A program made the position numbers and the translations under genes. DNA of 64,000 bases from Planctomycetota bacterium (GTDB taxonomy: Bacteria > Planctomycetota > UBA1135 > UBA2386). The DNA lies in the NCBI GenBank assembly GCA_028281765.1, contig JANQJF010000012.1, positions 28,513 to 92,512 of the forward strand. Reading direction: 5' to 3'. Each line of letters starts with the position of its first letter. Position 1 is the stretch's first letter. This document shows positions 26,795-38,189 of the stretch, in pieces. The notes under the pieces were generated by a model, which did no database searches, was not told the DNA's origin, and saw nothing but the letters and a program-made list of their open reading frames with translations.

Positions 26795-27258
26795 CTGCCA
26801 CCTCCCGTGGCTCGTGTGTGTCGAGGCAACGCGAGACCGTCTCGCGTCGCGGGCCGCGCACCGCGCGCGGCCTGCCGTGGAGAGAGCAAAGGTGAGGCCG
26901 GCGCCGGGCCCGACAGAAGCGCCGATGTCGCGACCTGTCCGCCACCGACCGGTCGCGACCATCGGCGGACCGACCGCGACTCCGATCGACCGTTCGCGCG
27001 TCGCGAGTCTTTCGCGATTCTTCTGCGAGTCGCGAGTGGAACGCCCGGTCGCACGCACCATGCGGCAGGACCTGCCGACAGTGACACGAACCGCCGGCAG
27101 TTGCTGCCGACGTTCGCGTTGGTGCGTGTTCTGACTGCACGTCGCAAACCGCACTCCACGAGTCGCGAACGGCAACACGACCGCCGCGAACCGAACCAGG
27201 GACTCCCACCACGATTGCGGCTGCGCGCCGCGATCACGGCGTGAGACAATCCACACCG
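26795..27258. promoter_or_regulatory. Long divergent intergenic region upstream of the LytS/LytTR operon
   Basis: About 460 bases without a convincing gene. It contains several copies of TCGCGAG (27001-27007, 27030-27036, and the near copy TCGCGAA at 27163-27169) and the related CGCGATT. Such repeats in front of a regulatory operon could be operator sites, but no LytTR consensus pair is clear. I see no terminator or RNA gene. Confidence 0.35.
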
Positions 27259-28425
27259 ATGGACCAACCCGGGCTGATCCCCCTCCTCCGCCGCTCGCTC
27301 GCCGCCCGCGTCGCCGCGTGCGCGCTGCTCGTCGTCGCGATGGCGAGCCTGACCGCGTTCTTGTCGAGCGACTTCTTCCGAGTCGGCGACGCGCCACCGT
27401 CGCACGCGACGATCTTCCTCGCCAACCTGATCTCGTGGAGCGCGACGATCGGCTTCCTGTGGGCGATCGTCCGGCTCCGGGATCGCATCCGCGCGCGGCG
27501 CGACCTGACGTTGCGCGGCAGTCTCGCGCTCGACGCGCTGCTGATGGCGGCCTACGCGGGCGGTGTCATGCTCGCCTCGCGCCTGATGATGGAACTCGTC
27601 ATCGGCCTCCCGCGCCTGCCGTCCGGCATGACCATCGGCATGGTGATGACGATGATGTTCGTCCGGTCAATGCTCCTCTACGCGATCGCGGTCCTCGGCA
27701 TGACGAGCCTGCGGCAGTATCGCACCCGGCGCAATCGTGAACGCGACGACCAGCGACGCGCGCTGCGCGAAGAACGCCTCGAGAAGCAGCTCACGAAGGC
27801 GCGCCTCGACGCACTGCGCATGCAGGTGCACCCCCACTTCCTGTTCAACGCGCTCCACGCGATCGGCGGTCTCGTGCTCGAAGGCGAACGCCGCGAGGCC
27901 CACCGCGCGATCGCGTCCCTCGCGACGCTGCTGCGCCGTTCGTTCCGTCACGACGAGGAGCCGACCGTGGCAGTTCGCGAAGAGATCGAACTGCTCGAGG
28001 AGTACCTCGCCCTCGAACAGATCCGCCTCGGCGAACGACTGCGCCATTTGATCGACGTCGCCTCCGATGCGCTCGACCAACGCGTGCCACCCCTGCTGCT
28101 CCTGCCCGTCGTCGAGAACGCGATTCGCCACGGCATCGCGCCGCTCCCCGACGGCGGCACGGTCCGCGTCGCGATCGGGTGCACGCGCGAGCACGTCGCG
28201 ATCACGATCACCGACGACGGAGCCGGCTACACCGCGGGCACGACCGGTGACGGCGTCGGCCTCACGAATTGCATCGACAAGATCGCGACGATGTACGGCG
28301 ACGAAGGGTCGTTCGACATCCGCGCCGGCGACGACCGGGGCACCTGCGTGTCGATCCGTATCCCCCGCTACGACAGCACACTCGCCAAGGCCGCGAGCAC
28401 GCCCACGCCACTGACCGCCTCATGA
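27259..28425 (+). CDS. LytS/AlgZ-type membrane histidine kinase
   Basis: 388 residues from ATG 27259 (GTG 27241 would add six). Four transmembrane helices lie in the first 150 residues, followed by a coiled linker (RALREERLEKQLTKARLDAL). The phosphoacceptor region MQVHPHFLFNALHAIGG is the hallmark of the His_kinase (PF06580) class, and the C-terminal ATPase part has LLLLPVVENAIRHGI and ITDDGAGYTAGTTGDGVGLT. Such kinases pair with LytTR response regulators, as here: the stop codon overlaps the ATG of the next gene. The sensed signal is unknown; the membrane part has no periplasmic sensor domain. Confidence 0.92.
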   Translation: MDQPGLIPLLRRSLAARVAACALLVVAMASLTAFLSSDFFRVGDAPPSHATIFLANLISWSATIGFLWAIVRLRDRIRARRDLTLRGSLALDALLMAAYAGGVMLASRLMMELVIGLPRLPSGMTIGMVMTMMFVRSMLLYAIAVLGMTSLRQYRTRRNRERDDQRRALREERLEKQLTKARLDALRMQVHPHFLFNALHAIGGLVLEGERREAHRAIASLATLLRRSFRHDEEPTVAVREEIELLEEYLALEQIRLGERLRHLIDVASDALDQRVPPLLLLPVVENAIRHGIAPLPDGGTVRVAIGCTREHVAITITDDGAGYTAGTTGDGVGLTNCIDKIATMYGDEGSFDIRAGDDRGTCVSIRIPRYDSTLAKAASTPTPLTAS

Positions 28426-29186
28426 AGACCCTGATCGTCGACGACGAACCGCTCGCCCGCCGCGTGCTGCAGACCCTCCTGCGCGACGACCCGGACATCG
28501 CGTCGGTCACCGAATGCGCGACCGGCGAATCCGCGCGCACCGCGATCGCCGCCGGCGACATCGACATCGCGTTCCTCGACGTGCAGATGCCGGGGATCAA
28601 CGGCTTCGAAGCGCTTGGCGATGCGACCGACGGAGAGTTACCCGTCGTGGTGTTCGTCACCGCGCACGAGCAGTACGCGCTCGACGCGATCGAAGCCGGC
28701 GCCGCCGACTACCTCCTGAAGCCGTTCGACGAGTCACGCTTCCAACGTGCGCTCGCCCGCGCGAAGGACCGCGTTCGACAGCTGTCCCTCGTGCGCAAGG
28801 GCGACGAACTGATCGAACTCCTGTCCGCCGCGCGCGAGAGCAGCCCCGCACCCACCCCCTCGAACCGCATCTCCGTCCACGACGGCGCCCGCGTGCAGCT
28901 GATCGACGCCGAGCAGATCACGTGGATCGAAGCCGACGACAAGCACGTTCAAATTCATCTGGAGGACGGGGCAACCGTGCGCGCGCGAAGGACGCTGGCC
29001 GAGATCGAGCGCGAGCTGGATCCGCGCGCATTCCTGCGCGTGCACCGGTCGTGTGTCGTAGCGCTGCGGAGCGTGCGGGCGCTGGAACAGGGCGCGGGAG
29101 GCGGCGCGTGGCTGGTGATGCGGGATGGCGCGCGGGTGGCAGTGAGCCGGTCGCGCGTGGCGGGGGTGAGGGTGCGGTTGGGCTAG
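28422..29186 (+). CDS. LytTR-family response regulator
   Basis: 254 residues from ATG 28422, overlapping the kinase stop by 4 bases. Receiver domain about 1-120: Asp7/Asp8 (IVDDEPLARR), phosphoacceptor Asp53 (IAFLDVQMPGINGFE), Thr in FVTAHEQ and Lys in LLKPFDE. The C-terminal LytTR DNA-binding domain runs from about residue 145 (NRISVHDGARVQLIDAEQI) with WIEADDKHVQIHL and FLRVHRSCVVALRSV. Cytoplasmic; binds DNA as a dimer in characterised relatives. Forms a two-component pair with the LytS-type kinase. Confidence 0.94.
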   Translation: MKTLIVDDEPLARRVLQTLLRDDPDIASVTECATGESARTAIAAGDIDIAFLDVQMPGINGFEALGDATDGELPVVVFVTAHEQYALDAIEAGAADYLLKPFDESRFQRALARAKDRVRQLSLVRKGDELIELLSAARESSPAPTPSNRISVHDGARVQLIDAEQITWIEADDKHVQIHLEDGATVRARRTLAEIERELDPRAFLRVHRSCVVALRSVRALEQGAGGGAWLVMRDGARVAVSRSRVAGVRVRLG

Positions 29187-29196
29187 GACCTACGAG

Positions 29197-31974
<2,778 letters not shown>

Positions 31975-32122
31975 GGGCAGAGCTCGAGGGAAGAGAGAGA
32001 TCCCCAGAGTAAATCGACCGGGTCGCTTTCGACACCTCCCTGCCAAGGGGATTGGGTAGCGATCGTGCGGGCGAATTCAGCACCGAAGTCAATCGCGCCT
32101 GACCTCAGTCGCATGAGATGAA

Positions 32123-35100
32123 TCAGGTTTCGGGACCACCACCTGGCAACGTCACCGCCAGCTCCCGATACCGACACAACCCATTCGCCCACCGCATCTG
32201 CGCAGGCGTCCGGCACTCCGGCTCGAACAACCGTTCGTTCGCCACCAACACCACCGCACACCGCGCCCGGCTGGTCGCGACGTTGAACCGGTTGGGGCTG
32301 TACAAGAACCCCATCCCACGCGGCGCATCCTCCGGCGTCGACGTCGTCATCGAGTAGATTACAATTGCCGCCTGCTGTCCCTGGAACTTGTCGACGGTGC
32401 CGATCTTCATCCCGGGCAGCCGCTCCTGCAGCACGCTGAGCTGCGCGTTGTACGGCGCGACGATCAGCACGTCTTCGTGCAAGTCGAGCGGCGCAACCTC
32501 ACCCTTGCGGTTGCGCCAAGTCGCACCGCGTAGCCGCGCAACGACGCGCGCGACGGCGTCGACCTCCTCGAGCGACTGGCTCTGGTTGCCTTCGTGTGCA
32601 ACCGGGACGAGATACAAGCCCGTCCCGGCGAACTCCGAGTCGCCAAGGATCGCCTGCTCGTCGCAGGACGCGTGATGCACGAGGCGCCGTTCGTAGTAGA
32701 GCTCCGACGTGAACTCGCAGATCGGCGCGGACATTCGGTACGTGCGGTCCAAGAACAACCCGCGATCCGGCGGCATGGTCTCACCCCCGTCGAGCACGTG
32801 CACGAGCGCCGCGACGTCGCTGCCTTCGGGATGCGCGGCCTGCTGCGGCTGCTCGAGCTGCTGCGGGTCGCCGAGCAGTACGAGGTTGCGCGCGGCTCGA
32901 CTCGCGGCGAGCACCATCGCGAGCGACATCTGGCCGGCTTCGTCGACGAACAAGTAGTCCACCGATTGTGCCGCGTCGTCGCGCGCCCACAGCCACGCGG
33001 TGCCGCCGACGACTTGTCCGGGCAACAGCCCCGCGAGCGCCTCGTCGTTGGCCTTGGTCTCGTGCAACCACGCCGCCGGCGGATCCGCGATCTCGCCGCG
33101 CGCACTGATCTTGTGCACACACTGCACGTCGACGACCTCCTCCTCGGCAGCTTCGCGCACGTTGTCGAGCAGGTTGCGAATCACCTTGTGGCTGACCGCC
33201 GTGATCCCGACCGTCTTGCCGGCGCGGACGAGATCCAAGATCATCCGCGCCCCGGTGTAGGTCTTGCCGGTGCCCGGTGGTCCCTGAATCGGGAGTACAC
33301 CCTCGTCCAGTTCGAGCACGAGGCGCCGTGCGATCGCCGCGACATCATCACCGTCGCGCTGCAGCACCTCGCCCATTCCGGCCGCGCGACGCGGCGGCCG
33401 CCGCAGGAGAAGGTCGCGGGCCGCGCGATACGGACCATCACCATCGACGCCTTGATCCGCAACCCAACGCGCGATCTCGTGCAACGCGTCGTTGAGCTTG
33501 AAGGTCGGGATGTCCGAGTAGCGGAACATCGACCTGGAATGCACAGAGGCGAGCTTGCTGCGCTTCTTGACGTCGAGCGTCCGCGCCGCGCGGTCGATCG
33601 CGACGACGGTTCCGATCGCAGCTTCGTCGTCGTCCTCAGGCCGCGGCCGTCGCAGCTCATCGCCTTCGTCGATCGCGGTCTCCTGCGCGGGATACCGGTA
33701 CCGATGCACCGGACACCGGTCGGTTCCGCCGACCGTGTCGATCAGTTCGAGCCCGACCACAGCGTCCCGCTCGGCGAACAGATCGTCGTCGTCCATCTCG
33801 CGCAATCGAACCAACTCCCAGAACGCGCACTTGCTCTCGCGTCGGAAGTATTCGAGCAGGTGCGCGAGCAGCCACCGCGCGTCGTGGCTGTCGCTGCGAT
33901 CGCGGTCGTCTGCCGGCACGCCGTCGACCAGTCGCTCGAACAACACCCGCAGGCCCGCCAACCACTCCGACAGCTCTTCACTCGCGTCGCCCGGCACTGC
34001 GGGCGGGCGTCCGACATCGACACCGAGGCGCTCGTGTTGCCGACGCAACTCTTCGAGCCAACGCCGCAAGCCCTCGGTCGCGACACAATCGTCGCGGTTG
34101 TACCCTTCGACCTTGGCGAGTAAGTCCGGATCGACCTCCGCCCCGAGTTCGAGTGAACACTCGACCGCGCGCCGCGCGTGCGACGCTTCGCGCAGATCCA
34201 CATCGCGTTCGAATCCGAAGAACGGCTCGAGGTCCTTGAGCGAGTAGCGCTCGACGCTCGCCCGCACGGTCTGCTTGGCGATCGAGTACAGATCGATGAA
34301 ACGCCCGGCGCGCAACAACCGATCGACATCTTCTTCGCGCGCCGCGAACCGCGTCATCAGCCGCTTGACCGCCGCCGGCTCGTAGACGTGGTAGTGGTAG
34401 ATGTGCATGCCGGGATCCGCCTCCCAGCGCGCCATCACGAAGTCGACGAACGCTTCGAATGCCTGCTTCTCGTGCTCGCGATCGAGCCCGTACCACGCGC
34501 GATACTCCAGCTCGCTGCCGCCGTCCGCGAACGCCACTCCGAGCAAATACTCGAGCCCGCCACCCTCGACGTACGCATCGCCTTCGATATCGAAGAACAC
34601 ATCGCCCGGCGACGGCTCCGGCAACCGCGCCACGCCGAGTTCACGTTCGAACGGAAGCAACTCGTGCTCCGGATCGCCAGACTGTCGACCCGCGAGTTGG
34701 ATCCTGGCCTGCGCGTGCAACTTCTCGTAGGTCTCGACCGTGCCCCGCTTGGGCGGCACATCGAGCGGCGTCGCCCGCTCCGCAAACGCGGTCAGCGTGC
34801 GCACTCCCTGCAGCACGAGCTCCTGCTCGTGCAACCGCCCCAACCCCGCGACGAAACTCGGATGATCATCCGCTCGCCGCTGCGAATCACAACTGGGCCA
34901 CCACCGGCAGACGTCACACTGCGGCACCGGCGACGGATACGTCGCCGCCGGCTCCTCCCGATCGACGAACCGTTCGAGCCGCTCCCGCACCTGCCGATAG
35001 AACGCCCCGAACTCCGCGACCCGATACCGCTCGACCCGATACCTCTCGACTCCTGAGCCATCCCCATCCGGCGGCGTCACGACGTACATGCACTCGGGCG

Positions 35101-35572
35101 CTACGCCCTGCAGCTGCGTCAGCAGATCCGAATACAAGCAGAGCTGCAGAATCGTCCCACCCTTGGTCTCCTGCGCGAGCTTGGTGTCCAACGCCTCGTA
35201 GGAGAAGTCACCGAGCTCCGACGGCGTCTCGACTTTGCGCAACACGTCGGCCCGACCGAGAAAGCGCCCGACCGTCAGCGTCGCCTGCACGATCACATCG
35301 ACCCCGCGCCGCATCGCGTCGAGGGTGGCGGTACCGTCATCGCCATCAGAGATCCGTTCGATGTCCGCGCCGGCGGCGCGGAGGGAGTCGATGTAGGAGT
35401 TTTCGTGTTGGATGCCGCGCTCGCGGAGCACCTCGATGGTCGGATCGTGGTAGTGCGGGAGCTCGAGCTCGCCGAGGGCGTGGCGGCGATTGAGGGTGGT
35501 GAGGTGGTGGCAACCGAGGTGATTGGCGAGGTCGGTTGGGGAGAGGCGGAGGTGGGAGCCGGCCGAGCGCAT
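32123..35572 (-). CDS. TM0106-type RecB-like nuclease fused to an SF1 helicase
   Basis: 1149 residues from ATG 35572; the open frame reaches 35710 but the family begins here (LRLSPTDLANHLGCHHLTTL). The N-terminal part is a Cas4/RecB-like nuclease with four Cys for an Fe-S cluster: one in NHLGCHH (Cys21) and three in CDVCRWWPSC. A DEDD/RNase H-like exonuclease domain follows (FFDIEGD, Asp328/Glu330). The C-terminal 400 residues are a DNA2/NAM7-like SF1 helicase: GPPGTGKT (Lys about 770), LFVDEAGQMS, LGDPQQL and TVDKFQGQQA. This combination is a widespread family of likely DNA-processing or defence enzymes. It is divergent from the small gene at 35630 and opens the nuclease-rich right half of the window. 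Confidence 0.9.
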   Translation of the reverse strand: MRSAGSHLRLSPTDLANHLGCHHLTTLNRRHALGELELPHYHDPTIEVLRERGIQHENSYIDSLRAAGADIERISDGDDGTATLDAMRRGVDVIVQATLTVGRFLGRADVLRKVETPSELGDFSYEALDTKLAQETKGGTILQLCLYSDLLTQLQGVAPECMYVVTPPDGDGSGVERYRVERYRVAEFGAFYRQVRERLERFVDREEPAATYPSPVPQCDVCRWWPSCDSQRRADDHPSFVAGLGRLHEQELVLQGVRTLTAFAERATPLDVPPKRGTVETYEKLHAQARIQLAGRQSGDPEHELLPFERELGVARLPEPSPGDVFFDIEGDAYVEGGGLEYLLGVAFADGGSELEYRAWYGLDREHEKQAFEAFVDFVMARWEADPGMHIYHYHVYEPAAVKRLMTRFAAREEDVDRLLRAGRFIDLYSIAKQTVRASVERYSLKDLEPFFGFERDVDLREASHARRAVECSLELGAEVDPDLLAKVEGYNRDDCVATEGLRRWLEELRRQHERLGVDVGRPPAVPGDASEELSEWLAGLRVLFERLVDGVPADDRDRSDSHDARWLLAHLLEYFRRESKCAFWELVRLREMDDDDLFAERDAVVGLELIDTVGGTDRCPVHRYRYPAQETAIDEGDELRRPRPEDDDEAAIGTVVAIDRAARTLDVKKRSKLASVHSRSMFRYSDIPTFKLNDALHEIARWVADQGVDGDGPYRAARDLLLRRPPRRAAGMGEVLQRDGDDVAAIARRLVLELDEGVLPIQGPPGTGKTYTGARMILDLVRAGKTVGITAVSHKVIRNLLDNVREAAEEEVVDVQCVHKISARGEIADPPAAWLHETKANDEALAGLLPGQVVGGTAWLWARDDAAQSVDYLFVDEAGQMSLAMVLAASRAARNLVLLGDPQQLEQPQQAAHPEGSDVAALVHVLDGGETMPPDRGLFLDRTYRMSAPICEFTSELYYERRLVHHASCDEQAILGDSEFAGTGLYLVPVAHEGNQSQSLEEVDAVARVVARLRGATWRNRKGEVAPLDLHEDVLIVAPYNAQLSVLQERLPGMKIGTVDKFQGQQAAIVIYSMTTSTPEDAPRGMGFLYSPNRFNVATSRARCAVVLVANERLFEPECRTPAQMRWANGLCRYRELAVTLPGGGPET

Positions 35573-35629
35573 GGGTTCAGGGTACGGTGTTGGCGCCGAT
35601 TTGAAGCATGATCGCCAGTCGAGGCTTCT

Positions 35630-36271
35630 ATGAATCGTCGAACCAGCAAGACGTCCGTCCGCAAGAAACCCACAGCGAGCAAGACGAAGCGCGCACCGAA
35701 GAAGCAACAACTACCGGTCACTGCCTCGAAGATCCTGGTCTACCTGAGTGCTGAAGATGGTGTAGCGACGCTACGCGCCTTGGCGAACCAACGCCCCGAG
35801 TTGATCCCCGAGATCGAGAGGATCGTGTTCGAGCGCGTCGAGAGTATCGAGTTTGAGAATGTCGCCACTGAGGTCGTGGAAGCGTTCTCCGAGCTAACCA
35901 TGTTCGACCTCGCCCCTCCCTCCGACGCATTCCACTACGAGGGAGAATCCGAATCGGTCTGGAGAGTTCTGACCGAGACTGTCGAGCCATTCGTTGAGGA
36001 GATTCATCGGCTCGTGAAAATGGGCCTGGTCGCTGCGGCTCTGACATACTGCGAGGGCACGCTACTGGGCCTGTATCGCGCGGATCGCGAGCATGTCTAC
36101 GAGTTCCACGACTGGGCGCCCGACGCGGTACCGGAGATCGCTGGCGAGGCGCTGCGCGCGTTGTCGCCGATTCGGCGACGGCGGTTGCCAGGCGGGAAGG
36201 TGACTGCGGGCAAGGCGCTGAAGGAGTTCGCGCGAGAGCATTTGGGGGAGTGGGCGTGGGTGCAGGAATGA
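35630..36271 (+). CDS. Conserved-looking protein of unknown function, divergent from the nuclease-helicase
   Basis: 213 residues. The first 30 residues are a Lys/Arg/Thr-rich tail (RRTSKTSVRKKPTASKTKR) that could bind nucleic acid. The rest is helical and acidic: VTASKILVYLSAEDGVATLR, VATEVVEAFSELTMFDL, VEPFVEEIHRLVKMGLVAAA and LTYCEGTLLGLYRADREH, ending with EFHDWAPDAVPEIAGEALR. This plan matches uncharacterised bacterial proteins I have met before, but I cannot name the domain. The start lies 57 bases from the start of the nuclease-helicase gene, so the two may share a promoter region. It is convergent with the DUF6339-like gene, only 5 bases apart. Confidence 0.7.
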   Translation: MNRRTSKTSVRKKPTASKTKRAPKKQQLPVTASKILVYLSAEDGVATLRALANQRPELIPEIERIVFERVESIEFENVATEVVEAFSELTMFDLAPPSDAFHYEGESESVWRVLTETVEPFVEEIHRLVKMGLVAAALTYCEGTLLGLYRADREHVYEFHDWAPDAVPEIAGEALRALSPIRRRRLPGGKVTAGKALKEFAREHLGEWAWVQE

Positions 36272-36276
36272 CCAAT

Positions 36277-37095
36277 TCACCCACGCTTGCCCAGCGACTT
36301 GATGAACCCCAACAAACCGCTCTTGCGCTTCACCTCCCTCTCGACCTCCCGGTCGATACTCGCAACGGTCTCGTAGAGCTCCGCGACCGCGTCCAAGTCC
36401 AGTCGATACGGGTCGCCATCAACTCCGCAGTCGAAGTATTCGGGACAGATGGACGACGTCGCAAGCCCGACAGCCTTCGCCAGTTGTTCGACGTCGTTCG
36501 AGATCAGCTTCTCGGACTCGACGTAAGCGAGTATCGCAACCGTGAGCGCACGCACCATGACGATCTTCCGGCGACCGATGGAACGCTCCGTCGCCGCCTG
36601 TAGCAGGCGCTCCGCGAATGCGTAGCGCCCTCCGGCGGCCGCCGGGAGTCGTAGTCGCGCGCGCACCTCCGCCGCGTTCGAAAGAACGGCAAACTCCGCC
36701 GACCACCAAAGGCGAGCGATCGCGTTGTCGCGGAGCTGCGCGCCGACTCGCAGGCCCAAGTTCCGCTTGGCGTCTCGCCAGCGCGTCGCGGTGTAGGCCC
36801 CGAACGGCACGATGGCTACCCATGGCCAGACTCGGTTCTCCGCAGCAATCGCACGCGGCAGTTTCCAACGATCGTGGACCGCGACCGCCAAATCGAAGTC
36901 GCCGCTGCCATCGTCGCGCGATCCGGCGGCTTCGGCTGCCGTGTGCGCCATGCTGAAGTCGAGCTCGATACCCGAGGGGTGCGGCTCGAACCAGCCATCC
37001 TGGATCTGATCGCCGCTTGGGATCGCGCCATGCTCGGCCGCGTAGCGACGAATCGCACTCAGCCCCCAGGTCGTGGCCCGCTGCACCCGCGTCAC
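36277..37095 (-). CDS. DUF6339-like protein, third gene of a GHKL-ATPase operon
   Basis: 272 residues from GTG 37095, which overlaps the stop of the upstream gene (GTGA). The central segment ARLWWSAEFAVL and the later RLLQAATERSIGRRKIVMVR are, from memory, the pattern of DUF6339 proteins, a family of unknown function; the first 90 residues (SGIELDFSMAHTAAEA and so on) look strand-rich. No catalytic motif is visible. The C-terminus is basic (REVKRKSGLLGFIKSLGKRG). Its place as the last gene of a three-gene operon with a GHKL ATPase suggests a partner subunit in DNA defence. Confidence in the family name is moderate. Confidence 0.7.
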   Translation of the reverse strand: MTRVQRATTWGLSAIRRYAAEHGAIPSGDQIQDGWFEPHPSGIELDFSMAHTAAEAAGSRDDGSGDFDLAVAVHDRWKLPRAIAAENRVWPWVAIVPFGAYTATRWRDAKRNLGLRVGAQLRDNAIARLWWSAEFAVLSNAAEVRARLRLPAAAGGRYAFAERLLQAATERSIGRRKIVMVRALTVAILAYVESEKLISNDVEQLAKAVGLATSSICPEYFDCGVDGDPYRLDLDAVAELYETVASIDREVEREVKRKSGLLGFIKSLGKRG

Positions 37096-38189
37096 CCCTC
37101 GACCTCCCGCAACAGCTTCAGCGGAGCATCGCTGCCAATGCGTCCGAGCGTTTCCCCGATCTCGAGAAGCAACCCCGCACGCCGCGCATCATCGTGCAGC
37201 GAGCACAGCAGCTCCTCGACGTCCGACAACGCGGACAGCTTCCGCACCACGTGTTCCAACACGGCGAACGACCAGTGATCGACATCGATCCCCCACTCGA
37301 AATCGTCATCCGTCGGCTGACCGGACTCGGGCCGGCAGAAGAAGTACGCCTCCGCAACGATGGTCCGCCACACGTGCGTCGCGATCTCACCGAGCAACAC
37401 ATCGCGCAGTCGCGCACGCACACCGCGAGTCCCCTTGGAGAGCAAGACGTCGCGAACCTCGCGACGATGCACGTTGAGCAAAACCAGCGGCCCCTGCGCA
37501 CGGAACGCGACGTGGCTCAACGCCCCGACGCTGGCGCGCAGGTGCACAGCATCCTCGCCAGCGTACCCCGGCCCCGGCTGCGGGTCGGCGAAGTCGACGT
37601 ATGCGAAGTCGAATGCGCCACCAGCCAGCCCCTCGGACTCGATCTCCTCGACGATCCAGCTCGGCGACATCGCTAGCCGCGCACCGCGCCGACTCGCGAC
37701 CCCGAACTTCGGTTTCGCGTCGTCCGCACGCACCGCGAACGCCACGAGCGACAGATTGAGACGCATGTCTCGACGTGCGATTCGCACCGTCGCAGACAGC
37801 GTCCCCGCGCCATCGCGCACGAACCGTGCACCGCGCCGAAGCCGCGTACCCTGCTGCTGCTTGTCACATTCGATGCGCACGAAGTACGCGATCGGCACCT
37901 TCACACGGCCTGCAAAACACGCATGCACGATCGCGCCCGTCGGATCGGCCATTCTCACGACGAGCACGACCTCACCCCAACCCGCACCGAGCACGTGCGG
38001 CCGAACCCGACAGCGCGTGGCGTCGACCGCGTCTTCGGTCACGTCCTGTCCATCGACCTCGACATTGACGACCTCGATCGGCAAGCGCGGCACCAACGCG
38101 AACGGCCGATACGGCACGAACACCTTCTTCGTGCCGAGCGGCCGGTTCGGATCGAGCAATACCGGCAGATCCAACTCGACGTCAGTCAT
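37092..38189 (-). CDS. Protein of unknown function, middle gene of the GHKL-ATPase operon
   Basis: 365 residues from ATG 38189. It overlaps the 3' end of the GHKL gene by 8 bases and the start of the DUF6339-like gene by 4. I do not recognise it. The first 230 residues are strand-rich: LLDPNRPLGTKKVFVPYRPF, then PRLPIEVVNVEVDGQDV, VPIAYFVRIECDKQQQ and MRLNLSLVAFAVRADDAK, so probably two or three beta-sandwich units. The last 130 are helical and charged with WGIDVDHWSFAVLEHVVRKL. No nuclease motif (no D...ExK) and no Walker motif is visible. Tight coupling to both neighbours indicates a complex of the three products. Confidence 0.72.
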   Translation of the reverse strand: MTDVELDLPVLLDPNRPLGTKKVFVPYRPFALVPRLPIEVVNVEVDGQDVTEDAVDATRCRVRPHVLGAGWGEVVLVVRMADPTGAIVHACFAGRVKVPIAYFVRIECDKQQQGTRLRRGARFVRDGAGTLSATVRIARRDMRLNLSLVAFAVRADDAKPKFGVASRRGARLAMSPSWIVEEIESEGLAGGAFDFAYVDFADPQPGPGYAGEDAVHLRASVGALSHVAFRAQGPLVLLNVHRREVRDVLLSKGTRGVRARLRDVLLGEIATHVWRTIVAEAYFFCRPESGQPTDDDFEWGIDVDHWSFAVLEHVVRKLSALSDVEELLCSLHDDARRAGLLLEIGETLGRIGSDAPLKLLREVEG

